DNA from: Micromonospora sp. Llam0
GTDB lineage: Bacteria; Actinomycetota; Actinomycetes; Mycobacteriales; Micromonosporaceae
Direction of reading: 5' to 3'
Length of the DNA: 64,000 bases
Assembly: GCF_003751085.1 (NCBI RefSeq)
Contig: NZ_RJJY01000001.1
Coordinates: 1 to 64,000 of the forward strand
Within the stretch, counting starts at the first letter, position 1, and each line of letters begins with the position of its first letter. The notes below the pieces were generated by a model. That model was not told the origin of the DNA and did no database searches. It saw nothing but the letters and a program-made list of their open reading frames with translations. The translations under genes were made by a program, and so were the position numbers. Shown piece by piece: positions 7,563 to 15,961 of the stretch.

Positions 7563-8695
7563 CGCTGGCCTCGGCCACGGTGACGCGGCCGCCGGTCCGG
7601 CCGGGTGCCGGTGCCGTTGTCGGCGGTCTTGTAGGTGACCAGCGGGACCGTGCTGGCCACCGGGGTGGCCAGGCGGTGGGCCACCAGGTCGGCGATGACC
7701 CGCTCGATGCGTTTGTACGCCGTCGGCGCCTCCTCGAACAGCAGTTGACGATCGCCGCACACCACCACCGAGCCGACCGGGGTACGGCGCAGCTCCGCCA
7801 CGGTGTGCTTGACCCGGCCTCGGCGCAGGGCATCGGCGCGGGACATCTTGCGGCCGGCGCCGTGCGCCACCGAGTAGTTGGCGTCCGGTCCGGCGTGCGC
7901 GGCGACCAGGTAGGAGGCGGTGCCACGGGTGCCGGCGACCAGGACGTCCCGGCCGTCGCCGGGGGCCGCCCCTTTACGGTGCAGGTACCTGCCGTCCCGG
8001 ATCTCGACCAGGTTGTGGCACTGGTCGACGATCGGTTCGGTGGGTGCGGCCCCGAGCGCGTGGGCGACCCGGGCGGCGAGTAGCCGCCGGTTCAGCGACC
8101 CCCAGCGTACGGCCTGGTCGTGCCGGGCCAGGTACTCGCCGGGATCGGCGGCCGGGCCGGCACCGTGCACGTCGGTGTGGGCGCGCAGGATCCGTTCGCC
8201 GAGACCACGGGAACCGCTGTGCACGACCAGCACGAGATCGCCGGTGGTTACGCCGAGCCGGCCGGCGTGCACGACATCGGCGACGGCGTCGACCCGGGCC
8301 AGCTCGACGAAGTGGTTGCCCCGGCCGACGGTGCCGAGGCCGTCGAGATGCCCGGCGGGTACGTCGCCGTCGGCAACCTCCCAGGCCGGATCGCCGTCGC
8401 CGATCCGTAGCGGGCGGTCCAGGTCGGGGAAGCGCGTGGCCAGCTTGGCAGCGACGGCCCGCTTCAGCGTGATCGGAAAGACCGCGATGCCGCACCCGAT
8501 GTCGGATCCCACCAGGTACGGGTACAGCACGGTTGATGTCATCGCGGCACCGATCGGGGCGCCTTTGCCGGGATGCAGGTCCGGCATTCCGGCGACGTGA
8601 ATCATGCCGGTGAGGGCGGCGACCTGGTGGCACTGGTCGAGGGCAGCTGACTCGATCCAGCTGTCCTGGGTGGCGAATATCTGCACAGTAGACAA
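7559..8695 (-). CDS. rtcB: RNA-splicing ligase RtcB, PrfH-associated type
   Basis: This 378-residue ligase joins 2',3'-cyclic phosphate or 3'-phosphate RNA ends to 5'-OH ends using GTP and manganese. Visible landmarks are GMPDLHPGKGAPIGAAM, the metal-binding cysteine in GSDIGCGIAVFP, GRGNHFVEL, HSGSRGLGERI, and the guanylylated histidine in NYSVAHGAGRKMSR. The length is shorter than classic RtcB (about 408) and fits the RtcB2 group paired with PrfH. The start is uncertain: TTG 8695 has only weak upstream purines, and GTG 8686 is possible. Together with prfH it forms a repair operon for ribosomes cut in the decoding centre. Confidence 0.9.
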   Translation of the reverse strand: MSTVQIFATQDSWIESAALDQCHQVAALTGMIHVAGMPDLHPGKGAPIGAAMTSTVLYPYLVGSDIGCGIAVFPITLKRAVAAKLATRFPDLDRPLRIGDGDPAWEVADGDVPAGHLDGLGTVGRGNHFVELARVDAVADVVHAGRLGVTTGDLVLVVHSGSRGLGERILRAHTDVHGAGPAADPGEYLARHDQAVRWGSLNRRLLAARVAHALGAAPTEPIVDQCHNLVEIRDGRYLHRKGAAPGDGRDVLVAGTRGTASYLVAAHAGPDANYSVAHGAGRKMSRADALRRGRVKHTVAELRRTPVGSVVVCGDRQLLFEEAPTAYKRIERVIADLVAHRLATPVASTVPLVTYKTADNGTGTRPDRRPRHRGRGQR

Positions 8696-8880
8696 AAGGA
8701 CGCTCTCTGCTCGGAGAAGGCATGGTCGGGCTGCGATGCGCGGCAGATGCTTCTCAGAACGTCATGATCGTGATGGTCGCGCAGCCGACCCGTGCGGGGC
8801 AACGCATTTTGCTCGAAGCCTGCTGCGGGGGACCGGCGGCACGCTGCGGGTCAGAACGACGCAGGTGAGGGCGACGCAGG

Positions 8881-9825
8881 TCAGAACAGGGTCAGCGGCT
8901 GTGCCGGGATCGGCTCGGGCAGCGGGTCGAGCTGCGGTAGCGCGGCCCGTACCTCGTCGTGGAAGCGGCGGGCCAGGGCCGGCGCGTCGGCGTTGTCCGG
9001 GGTGTGGATGAACACCGTCGGCGAGCGGCCCTGCCGCAGCCAGGCCACCGATGCCTCGACCCAGTGCCGCCAGCCGGCGACGGTCTGCTCGACGTCGTCG
9101 CGGCCGAGGTAGCGCACGATCGGCCGGTCGGTCAGTGTCCGGGTGCGCAGCGGGGCGCGGGGCTTCTTGACCCAGGCGTCGCGTTCGGCGTCGCTGGTCG
9201 GCTCGGCGGCGAAGAACGTCGTGGTGTCGAACGGCACCCACTCGGCGTCGACGTCGGTCAGTACCCCTTCGAGCAGCCGGGTCGCGGCCGGGTCGGTGAA
9301 GAACGCCGGGTGGCGGACCTCGACGGCGTACCGGTGGTCGCGGGGGAGTCGGCGCAGCAAGCGGGCCAGGGCGGGCACGTCGTCAGGGCCGAACGACGCC
9401 GGCAGTTGGGCCCAGACCGCATGGGTACGCGGCCCGAGCGGCGCGATCGCGTCGAGGAAGGCGTGCAACGGCTCGTCGGCGTCGGTGAGCCGGAGGTCGT
9501 GGGTGACGGTCCTCGGCAGTTTGAGTACGAAGCGGAAGTCGGGGTCGGTCTGCGCCGCCCAGGTGGCGACGGTCTCCCGGGTCGGGGTGGCGTAGAAGGT
9601 GGTGTTGCCTTCGACGGCGGTGCACCAGGCGGCATAGTGGCGCAGCCGTTCGGCCGGCGGTAGCGGGTGCGCGATCAGCCGCCCCTGCCAGGACTTGTGT
9701 GCCCACATCGCACAGCCAACGTGCAGCCGGGGTCTGCTTGGCGACGGGGAGGCGGTGTCGCTGCTCGGCACGGCGACAACGATAGAGCCACCCGGTTGGA
9801 GCGCTGGACTTAACGCCGTATTCAT
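8881..9825 (-). CDS. DUF72 family protein (YecE-like)
   Basis: The conserved DUF72 blocks are visible: HVGCAMWAHKSWQGRL, then AAWCTAVEGNTTFYATP, FVLKLPRTVTHDLRL, AVEVRHPAFF and VRYLGRDDVEQTVAGW. The family adopts a TIM-barrel-like fold and its biochemical role is unknown. ATG 9825 is the most upstream sensible start; the first 30 residues are low-complexity, so translation could begin downstream. The stop is followed by 55 bases before the rtcB leader. It is divergent from the secreted nuclease gene. Confidence 0.8.
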   Translation of the reverse strand: MNTALSPALQPGGSIVVAVPSSDTASPSPSRPRLHVGCAMWAHKSWQGRLIAHPLPPAERLRHYAAWCTAVEGNTTFYATPTRETVATWAAQTDPDFRFVLKLPRTVTHDLRLTDADEPLHAFLDAIAPLGPRTHAVWAQLPASFGPDDVPALARLLRRLPRDHRYAVEVRHPAFFTDPAATRLLEGVLTDVDAEWVPFDTTTFFAAEPTSDAERDAWVKKPRAPLRTRTLTDRPIVRYLGRDDVEQTVAGWRHWVEASVAWLRQGRSPTVFIHTPDNADAPALARRFHDEVRAALPQLDPLPEPIPAQPLTLF

Positions 9826-9834
9826 CGACCTGTT

Positions 9835-9863
9835 TTGATCAAGGTAATTGAGAGGCTTAGATT
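9835..9863 (+). promoter_or_regulatory. Putative sigma-70-type promoter for the HNH nuclease gene
   Basis: TTGATC (9835-9840) and TAGATT (9858-9863) are separated by 17 bases, 80 bases before the ATG at 9944. The elements match a housekeeping-type promoter reasonably. No experimental start is implied. Confidence 0.5.
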
Positions 9864-9943
9864 CCTGGTGTCGACCTGCCCGCCGTAACCCCAGGCCGGA
9901 GCACCCGACCCGGCCGCAGTGGGCAGCGACGCCAGGAGTCCCC

Positions 9944-10630
9944 ATGGCCCGCCGTGCCGTCAGTGCCCGACCCACAGTCAGAGCCCGACCCGCCATCGGT
10001 GTCCGCCGCGCCGTCAGCGCCGCCGTGGCCGCGACGGTCGTCGTCGTCGCCCTCACTCTGACCGCCGTCCCCGCCCAGGCCACCCCGCCCAACATCCCGT
10101 CCTACAGCACCGCGCTCAGCCGGCTGAACTCGCTGACCGTGGCCGCCGAGTCGCACCAGTCCAGCTACAGCCGGTCGCTGTTCCCGCACTGGATCACCAT
10201 CACCGGCAGCTGCAACACCCGGGAGCAGGTGCTCAAGCGCGACGGCAGCAACGTCGTGGTCAACAGCAGCTGCTACCCGACCTCCGGATCCTGGTACAGC
10301 CCGTTCGACGGGGCCACCTGGACGCAGGCGTCGGACGTCGACATCGACCACATGGTGCCGCTCGCCGAGGCGTGGCGTTCCGGCGCCTGGGCCTGGTCCA
10401 CGGCCCGGCGCCAGACGTACGCCAACGACCTCGGCGGGCCGGAGCTGTGGGCGGTCACCGACAACGTCAACCAGGCCAAGGGCGACAAGGACCCGGCCGA
10501 CTGGCAGCCGCCACTCGCCTCGTTCCGCTGCACCTACGCCCGGGCCTGGATTCAGGTGAAGTGGTACTACGACATGACAGTGGACAGCGCGGAGAAGTCC
10601 GCCCTGTCCGGCATGCTGGCCACCTGCTGA
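9944..10630 (+). CDS. Secreted HNH (DUF1524-like) nuclease
   Basis: ATG 9944 follows CAGGAG at the right distance. Residues 1-46 make a basic, hydrophobic signal peptide ending near VPAQA. The mature protein contains DVDIDHMVPLAEAWRSGA (the DH pair of the HNH/beta-beta-alpha-metal site) at about residues 131-147, followed by the pattern NVNQAKGDKDPADWQPP. That combination marks the actinobacterial secreted DUF1524/HNH family. Cysteines at SCNTREQ, SSCYPTS, FRCTYA and the C-terminal TC likely form disulfides. It probably degrades extracellular nucleic acid for nutrition or competition; the substrate is inferred. Confidence 0.85.
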   Translation: MARRAVSARPTVRARPAIGVRRAVSAAVAATVVVVALTLTAVPAQATPPNIPSYSTALSRLNSLTVAAESHQSSYSRSLFPHWITITGSCNTREQVLKRDGSNVVVNSSCYPTSGSWYSPFDGATWTQASDVDIDHMVPLAEAWRSGAWAWSTARRQTYANDLGGPELWAVTDNVNQAKGDKDPADWQPPLASFRCTYARAWIQVKWYYDMTVDSAEKSALSGMLATC

Positions 10631-10660
10631 CCCTGCGGGCGTGCTGGCCACCTGCTGACC
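10614..10660 (+). repeat. 19-bp tandem duplication spanning the nuclease stop codon
   Basis: TGCTGGCCACCTGCTGACC occurs at 10614-10632 and again at 10642-10660. The first copy contains the stop codon of the HNH nuclease gene, so the second repeats the last codons in non-coding DNA. This looks like a small recent slippage event. Confidence 0.8.
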
Positions 10661-10697
10661 TCACCGGCCGTCGGGCAGCCCGGCTACCCTGCCCCGC

Positions 10698-11336
10698 ATG
10701 AGTCTTGCGGTAACCGTCGGGATCACCACGGCACTGTCCGGCATCGACGACGAGGGGGCGGCGCGCAGCCGCGCCGCCCTCGACCAGTTGAGCGCCGCGC
10801 TGGCCGCCGAGGGCGTCAGCTGGCAGGAGCAGTACGCCGCAGCGGTGCCGTCGACCCGGCCGCACCTGCGCAGCCTGCCGACCAGCTGGCTGCACCAGCT
10901 GCGCCGGGTGCTGGCCCTGGTGGATCTGGACCGGCCGGTCACCCCGATCATCGACGTGAGTGGACTCACCGCCGACCGGGAGCTGATCGACGACCAGGCG
11001 TCCATGCTGGAGTCACACCTGCTGTGCCACTCCGACACCGCCGGTTACTACGTGCCGGCCGATTTCGGCGACCCGGTGTTCCTGCCGGCCGAGGCCGGGG
11101 TGGCCGGCGGCGGCATCGTCGGGTCGGGTCAGGCTCTGCTCGCCGAGCTGCGGCGCTGTGCTCCGGCGCTCGGAGTCCGGCTGGACCCGGCCGGGGAGCT
11201 GCCGGACACCGAGGCGGCCCGGCTGTTCGCGGTGCCCGACGGCACCGACTTCTCCGCCGAGACGCAGGCGTGGCTCACCCTGCACGAGGCGTGCCGGGCG
11301 AGCATCGCCTGCGGCCGGGCCATCGTGTTTCACTGA
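10698..11336 (+). CDS. Conserved hypothetical actinobacterial protein
   Basis: The 212-residue frame has consistent GC-rich third positions and no signal peptide. Family and function are not recognised. It contains a helical first half (AARSRAALDQLSAALAAEG), a central TPIIDVSGLTADRELIDDQ segment and a glycine-rich GVAGGGIVGSGQALLAEL region. It sits between the secreted nuclease and rocD, converging with rocD, and shows no operon link to either. It could be a small soluble enzyme or binding protein. Confidence 0.6.
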   Translation: MSLAVTVGITTALSGIDDEGAARSRAALDQLSAALAAEGVSWQEQYAAAVPSTRPHLRSLPTSWLHQLRRVLALVDLDRPVTPIIDVSGLTADRELIDDQASMLESHLLCHSDTAGYYVPADFGDPVFLPAEAGVAGGGIVGSGQALLAELRRCAPALGVRLDPAGELPDTEAARLFAVPDGTDFSAETQAWLTLHEACRASIACGRAIVFH

Positions 11337-11426
11337 CCCGGGCCGGGCCTGCTGACCCGGACAGTGCCTGCCTGGACGACCGGCCCCCGGCCGGGCGGCG
11401 CATCGCCCCCCGGACGGCCGGTGTGC

Positions 11427-12644
11427 TCAGCGCAGCACGTGGGAAAGCTGTTCGATGGCGAAGTCCACGTCGGCGTCGTCGACGACCAGCGGCGGGGCGA
11501 GCCGGATCGTCGCACCGTGGGTGTCCTTGGCCAGTACGCCCCGCTCGGCGAGCCGTTCGCAGGCCTGCCGACCGGTCGTCCGCCGCGGGTCCAGGTCCAG
11601 CCCGGCCCACAGCCCGCGGCCACGGACGGCGCGCAGCCGTCCCTCGGCGCGCAGCGCGTCGAGCCCCGCGTGCAGCCGGGTGCCCAGCTCCGCCGAGCGG
11701 CGCTGGTACTCGCCGGTGGCCAGCAGCCGGACCACCTCGGTGGCGACCGCGCAGGCGAGGGCGTTGCCGCCGAACGTCGAGCCGTGCTCGCCGGGGCGCA
11801 GCACCCCGAGCACCGGCCGGTCGGCGACCACCGCCGACACCGGCACGATGCCGCCGCCGAGTGCCTTGCCCAGGATGTACATGTCCGGCACCACGCCCTC
11901 GTGGTCGCAGGCGAACGTCGCCCCGGTACGGCCCAGCCCGGACTGGATCTCGTCGGCGAGCAACAGGACGTCGTTGCGGGTGCACAGGTCGCGTACCCCG
12001 GTCAGGTAGCCGTCCGGCGGCACCACCACGCCCTGCTCGCCCTGGATCGGCTCCAGCAGCACCGCGACGCAGGTCTCGTCGATCGCGTCGGCCAGCGCGG
12101 CGAGGTCGCCGTACGGCACGATCCGGAACCCCGGGGTGTACGGCCCGAAGTCGGCGCGGGCCTCGGCGTCGGTGGAGAAGCTGACGATCGTCGTGGTCCG
12201 GCCGTGGAAGTTGCCGTCGGCCACGACGATGGTGGCCTGCCCGTCCGGTACGCCCTTGACCTGGTAGCCCCACTTGCGGGCGACCTTGATCGCGGTCTCC
12301 ACCGCCTCGGCGCCGGTGTTCATCGGCAGCACCATGTCCTTGCCGCACAGTTCGGCCAGCTCCCGGCAGAAGTCGGCGAACCGGTCGTGGGTGAACGCCC
12401 GACTGGTCAGGGTGAGCCGGTCCAGTTGGGCGTGCGCGGCGGCGGTCAGGGTCGGATGCCGGTGGCCGAAGTTGAGCGCCGAGTAGCCGGCCAGGCAGTC
12501 CAGGTAGCGCCGCCCGTCGACGTCGGTGACCCAGGCGCCGGCGGCCTCGCTGATCACCACCGGCAAGGGGTGGTAGTTGTGCGCGGTCCAGCGTTCGGCG
12601 TCCCGTACCGCCCTCGGTGTCCGCAGCATCCCGTCGACGATCAT
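11427..12644 (-). CDS. rocD: Ornithine--oxo-acid aminotransferase
   Basis: A class-III PLP aminotransferase of 405 residues that converts ornithine and 2-oxoglutarate to glutamate semialdehyde and glutamate. It shows the family blocks HNYHPLPVVISEAAGAWV, MNTGAEAVETAIKVARKWGY, EPIQGEQGVVVPPDGYL, LLADEIQSGLGRTG and the PLP lysine in ILGKALGGGIVPVSAVVA. ATG 12644 overlaps the ddaH stop (ATGA), implying coupled translation. With ddaH upstream it forms an arginine/ornithine catabolic pair. Confidence 0.92.
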   Translation of the reverse strand: MIVDGMLRTPRAVRDAERWTAHNYHPLPVVISEAAGAWVTDVDGRRYLDCLAGYSALNFGHRHPTLTAAAHAQLDRLTLTSRAFTHDRFADFCRELAELCGKDMVLPMNTGAEAVETAIKVARKWGYQVKGVPDGQATIVVADGNFHGRTTTIVSFSTDAEARADFGPYTPGFRIVPYGDLAALADAIDETCVAVLLEPIQGEQGVVVPPDGYLTGVRDLCTRNDVLLLADEIQSGLGRTGATFACDHEGVVPDMYILGKALGGGIVPVSAVVADRPVLGVLRPGEHGSTFGGNALACAVATEVVRLLATGEYQRRSAELGTRLHAGLDALRAEGRLRAVRGRGLWAGLDLDPRRTTGRQACERLAERGVLAKDTHGATIRLAPPLVVDDADVDFAIEQLSHVLR

Positions 12645-13456
12645 CGGCTCGACCCCCTCAGCTCCAGGGTGCAGCACTTCGGGCCGCCGCCGGCCTTGCG
12701 CAGCTCGGACAGGTCGACCCCGATCGGGTGGTAGCCGCGTTCGCGCAGCGCCGCCGCCAGCCCGTCGGCCTGCACCGGCAGCACCACGTGCCGGCCGTCG
12801 CTGACCGCGTTGAGGCCGAACGCGGCGGCGTCGGCCAGGCTGGCCGTGACGGCGTCCGGGAACAGCCGGCGCAGCACCGCCTGACTGCCCGGGGAGAACG
12901 CCTCCGGCAGGTACGCGATGGTCTGCTCGTCGAGCACCGCGAGCGCGGTGTCCAGGTGGTAGAAGCACGGGTCGACCAGTTGCAGGGTGACCACGGGGCG
13001 GCCGAACACCTCCTGGGCGTGGGCGTGCGCGGCGTGCGAGGTGCGGAACCCGGTGCCGGCCAGCAGGTAGTCGCCGACCACCAGGAAGTCGCCTTCGCCT
13101 TCGTTGACGTGTTTGGCCTCGTGTACCGGGAAGCCGGCCTGTTCCAGCCAGTCGCGGTAGGCGGGCGCCTCGTCGGCCCGCTGCGGCTCGCGGAACTGCA
13201 CGGCCAGGGCCCGGCCGTCGATGACGGTGGCGCCGTTGGCGGCGAAGACCATGTCGGGCAGGCCGGGTAGTGGCTCGATCTCGTCGACCGTGTGGCCCAG
13301 TTCCAGGTACGTCCGGCGCAGCTGGTTCCATTGCGCGATCGCCAGCTCCCGGTCGACGTGGCGGGCCGGGTCCATCCACGGGTTGATCGCGTATTCCACG
13401 GCGAAGTACGTCGGCCGGCACATCAGGTACTGCCGGCGGGTGGCGTGCATCGTCAT
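12641..13456 (-). CDS. ddaH: Dimethylarginine dimethylaminohydrolase / amidinotransferase-family hydrolase
   Basis: A 271-residue member of the guanidino-modifying superfamily. It has LMCRPTYFAVEYAINPWM at the start, LPDMVFAANGATV, the NEGEGDFLVVGDYLLAGTG block with active-site acids, and the catalytic cysteine near the C-terminus in GGGPKCCTLEL. Such enzymes hydrolyse methylarginines to citrulline, or act on arginine itself. An AGGAG at 13465-13469 fixes the ATG at 13456. Its stop overlaps the rocD start, so the two are one operon feeding guanidino compounds toward glutamate. Substrate preference cannot be read from sequence. Confidence 0.85.
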   Translation of the reverse strand: MTMHATRRQYLMCRPTYFAVEYAINPWMDPARHVDRELAIAQWNQLRRTYLELGHTVDEIEPLPGLPDMVFAANGATVIDGRALAVQFREPQRADEAPAYRDWLEQAGFPVHEAKHVNEGEGDFLVVGDYLLAGTGFRTSHAAHAHAQEVFGRPVVTLQLVDPCFYHLDTALAVLDEQTIAYLPEAFSPGSQAVLRRLFPDAVTASLADAAAFGLNAVSDGRHVVLPVQADGLAAALRERGYHPIGVDLSELRKAGGGPKCCTLELRGSSR

Positions 13457-13626
13457 GCGGTTGGCTCCTGTGGGTCGAAGGCGCGCCCCGGCGGTGGCCG
13501 TGGGCTGGCGCTTGTTCTCCACGCTAAGGGCTGGTACCCGCAGAAACCATTGCCAGGAGTTGCTTCTAGCGGCGAATCGTTGCGTCATTGCCGAGTGTGA
13601 TATGCGCTTTGTTGCGTACGCATGCT

Positions 13627-13658
13627 TTCGGGGGGCGACCACGCTGTCGCCCCCCGAA
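13627..13658. terminator. Strong GC hairpin, probable terminator
   Basis: TTCGGGGGGCGAC pairs perfectly with GTCGCCCCCCGAA around a 6-base loop. It lies between the membrane-protein gene (stop 13765, transcribed toward it) and ddaH, so it probably ends the membrane-protein transcript before it reaches the ddaH leader. Confidence 0.6.
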
Positions 13659-13669
13659 GATGCGGTGCC

Positions 13670-13744
13670 CGGTGAACCACCGGTTCGGTCGGCCCTCGTG
13701 CGGTGAACCACCGCCGCCGGGCCCTGCGGGACGGTGAACCACCG
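13670..13744. repeat. Three small hairpin repeats at exact 31-bp spacing
   Basis: CGGTGAACCACCG begins at 13670, 13701 and 13732. Each copy is a mini-hairpin (CGGTG-AAC-CACCG), and the bases just outside also pair although they differ between copies (C/G, G/C, then GGGA/TCCC). The changes are compensatory. See findings. Confidence 0.85.
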
Positions 13745-13764
13745 TCCCGGGTCACGATTGCCCG

Positions 13765-14388
13765 TCAGAAGATTCCGACAAACTGTGAGTCAAGCCACTG
13801 CCGTACCTGCTGCACCATGTCGGTCTCGGTGGTCAGCCAGCTCAGCGCGCCGGTCAGTGCCAGGCTGCCGACGATCATCGTCCCGAGGGCGAGGACGCTG
13901 CCCATCAGCGCCTCGGTCCGGCCGGCGATGTGCCGGCGGGCCGTCGCCGAGATCCCGCCGAGGCCGGTGGCGAGGGCGAACACCCCGATCGCGACGCCGT
14001 ACGGTGCCAGTGGCCCGGAGAGCACGAACAGCGCGCCGGTGACCCCGGTGATCAGGCTGACCGTGGCCAGCAGGCTGGCCCGGGGCCGAGGGCCGGCCGG
14101 TGCCGGCGGGGGAGCCGGCCGGGGGTCACCGCCCTCCCGGGTGGGCGGCTCGGGGCGCGGTCCCGGCGGTGTCGGCCGGGTGGCCGGGTCGGTGACCCCG
14201 GCCCGCGTGTCGGCCGTTGCCGTGTCGGCTCGCGTGGTGTCGACCCGCCTGGTGTCGGCTCGCGTCGTGTCAGCCTCTGCGGTGTCGGCCGTGCCGGTCG
14301 CGGTCGCGGTGGTACCGCCGGTCGGTGGCGGGTCGTCCGCCGGCCTCGTCGGTTCCGTGCGCCGGGACAGCGAGGGAATCCTGACCAT
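13765..14388 (-). CDS. Membrane protein with Thr/Asp-rich cytoplasmic tail
   Basis: ATG 14388 follows AAGGAGG with a 6-7 base spacer. Residues 1-100 are polar and low-complexity, with DTTRADTRRVDTTRADTATA-type repeats and a proline-rich stretch. Residues about 103-190 hold two or three transmembrane helices (SLLATVSLITGVTGALFVLS, YGVAIGVFALATGLGGI, LGTMIVGSLALTGALSWL). The hydrophobic part resembles the DUF4190 class of small actinobacterial membrane proteins. Function is unknown. It is divergent from the MarR gene. Confidence 0.65.
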   Translation of the reverse strand: MVRIPSLSRRTEPTRPADDPPPTGGTTATATGTADTAEADTTRADTRRVDTTRADTATADTRAGVTDPATRPTPPGPRPEPPTREGGDPRPAPPPAPAGPRPRASLLATVSLITGVTGALFVLSGPLAPYGVAIGVFALATGLGGISATARRHIAGRTEALMGSVLALGTMIVGSLALTGALSWLTTETDMVQQVRQWLDSQFVGIF

Positions 14389-14551
14389 GACAGACCTCCT
14401 TATCGGTACGCCGGACCGCACCGCGGCTGGGCAGGGCCTCCGGCGGTTGTCGGCTTGCAGTACCCGGATGTCCGGTCCGCCACACCAGTCACGGTCAAGC
14501 GGGTGGCGATACCCTCGGACGGTCAGGTTCCGATCATGGGCGGGTGTAACG

Positions 14552-15055
14552 GTGACGGTGAGGCCAGCAGGACCGGAAGCGGATCACAGGACGCGCGGTC
14601 CCGACGATCCGCCGGAGCTCACGGACTACTTCCGTCAGCTGCTGTGGCAACGGCACATCGTCGGTCTCTGCCGCGCCGGGGCCGCGGCGACCCGCATCGG
14701 TGAGGCCGCCGCCGCGCGTACCGGCCGTAACCTGACCCAGTTCCTGGTGCTGGGCATGCTCGACGCCACCGGTCCCCGTTCCCAGCAGGAGCTCAGCGAC
14801 GGGCTACGGACCGACCGGACCACGATGGTCGGCACGGTCGACGCGCTGGAACGCGCCGGCCTGGTCACCCGGCAGCGCAATCCGACCAACCGGCGGGCGT
14901 ACATCGTCACCATCAGCCCGGCCGGCCGGGCGGCCCTTGCGACGATCTCGGCCGACGCGGCGACCCTTGAGGCCCGGTTCTTCGAGCGGCTCACCGCCGA
15001 CGAGCGGGACCAACTGGTCGGCCTGATCGGCAAGCTACTGATCGGTGCCGACTAG
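14552..15055 (+). CDS. MarR-family transcriptional regulator
   Basis: The winged helix-turn-helix core is clear: LTQFLVLGMLDATGPRSQQE, then LRTDRTTMVGTVDALERAG (recognition helix) and the wing RQRNPTNRRAYIVTISPAG. MarR proteins bind palindromic operators as dimers and are released by small phenolic or oxidised ligands. The start is uncertain; GTG 14552 or 14558 is the first in-frame start after upstream noise, and no strong binding site precedes them. The regulator may control itself and the divergent membrane-protein gene. It ends 12 bases before the glycosylase gene, so the two may be co-transcribed. Confidence 0.85.
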   Translation: MTVRPAGPEADHRTRGPDDPPELTDYFRQLLWQRHIVGLCRAGAAATRIGEAAAARTGRNLTQFLVLGMLDATGPRSQQELSDGLRTDRTTMVGTVDALERAGLVTRQRNPTNRRAYIVTISPAGRAALATISADAATLEARFFERLTADERDQLVGLIGKLLIGAD

Positions 15056-15066
15056 GCTCTGCTGCC

Positions 15067-15951
15067 ATGCCCGAAGGCCACACCATCCACCGGCTGGCCG
15101 CCCACCACCACGCCGTACTCGGCGGAGCGCAGGTCGTCGCGACCAGCCCGCAGGGTCGGTTCGCCGCTGGCGCCGCCCGGCTCACCGGCGCCACCCTCGC
15201 CGCCACCGAGGCGTACGGCAAGCACCTGCTGCACCACTACCGGGGCGGCCCGGGAGGCGGCATCCTGCACGTGCACCTGGGCCTCTACGGCACCGTCGCC
15301 GACGGGCCGGGACAGCCGCCGGCACCGGTCGGGCAGATCCGGCTGCGGCTGGTCGGCGGGCCGGCAGTGACAGCCGACGGACCGCCAGCCGACGGGCCGA
15401 CCGCGACAGCCGGCGCAACGGACCGACGGCACTGGCTGGACCTGCGCGGGCCGGCCGCCTGCGAACTGCTCACCGATGCGGAAGCCGACGCCCTGCGCGA
15501 CCGGCTCGGCGCCGACCCGCTGCGCGACGACGCCGACCCGGACACCGCCGGCGGCCGGATCCGGCGCAGCGCCCGGCCGCTCGGTGCGTTGCTGCTCGAC
15601 CAGACGATCGTCGCCGGGGTCGGCCTGGTCTACGCCACCGAGGTGCTGTTCCGGGCCGGGATCGCGCCGACCACACCCGGCCGACGGCTGACCGCCGACC
15701 AGTGGCAGCGGATCTGGGCCGACCTGGTCACCCTGATGCGGATCGGGGTGCGCCGGGGCCGGATCGACACCGTACGCGACGAGCACCTGCCGGAGGCGAT
15801 GGGCCGGGCACCGCGCAACGACCGGCACGGTGGTGAGGTGTACGTCTACCGACGCGCCGGCCAACCCTGCCTGTGCTGCGGCGATGCCGTCGCCGCCGGA
15901 GTGCTGGCCGCCCGGAACAGCTACTGGTGCCCGACCTGCCAGCCGGGCTGA
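15067..15951 (+). CDS. Fpg/Nei-family DNA glycosylase (Nei type)
   Basis: The catalytic N-terminus MPEGHTIHRLA (after Met removal, Pro1 as Schiff-base nucleophile with the following Glu) identifies the family. The helix-two-turn-helix segment follows (GALLLDQTIVAGVGLVYATEVLF). The C-terminal zinc finger is intact, with CLCCGD and WCPTC. The H in PEGHTIHRL and the overall length of 294 residues suit the actinobacterial Nei2 group, which removes oxidised pyrimidines and nicks the abasic site. A region at about 98-120 is an alanine/proline-rich insertion. Located 12 bases after the MarR gene. Confidence 0.88.
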   Translation: MPEGHTIHRLAAHHHAVLGGAQVVATSPQGRFAAGAARLTGATLAATEAYGKHLLHHYRGGPGGGILHVHLGLYGTVADGPGQPPAPVGQIRLRLVGGPAVTADGPPADGPTATAGATDRRHWLDLRGPAACELLTDAEADALRDRLGADPLRDDADPDTAGGRIRRSARPLGALLLDQTIVAGVGLVYATEVLFRAGIAPTTPGRRLTADQWQRIWADLVTLMRIGVRRGRIDTVRDEHLPEAMGRAPRNDRHGGEVYVYRRAGQPCLCCGDAVAAGVLAARNSYWCPTCQPG

Positions 15952-15961
15952 CCCGCCGCCG

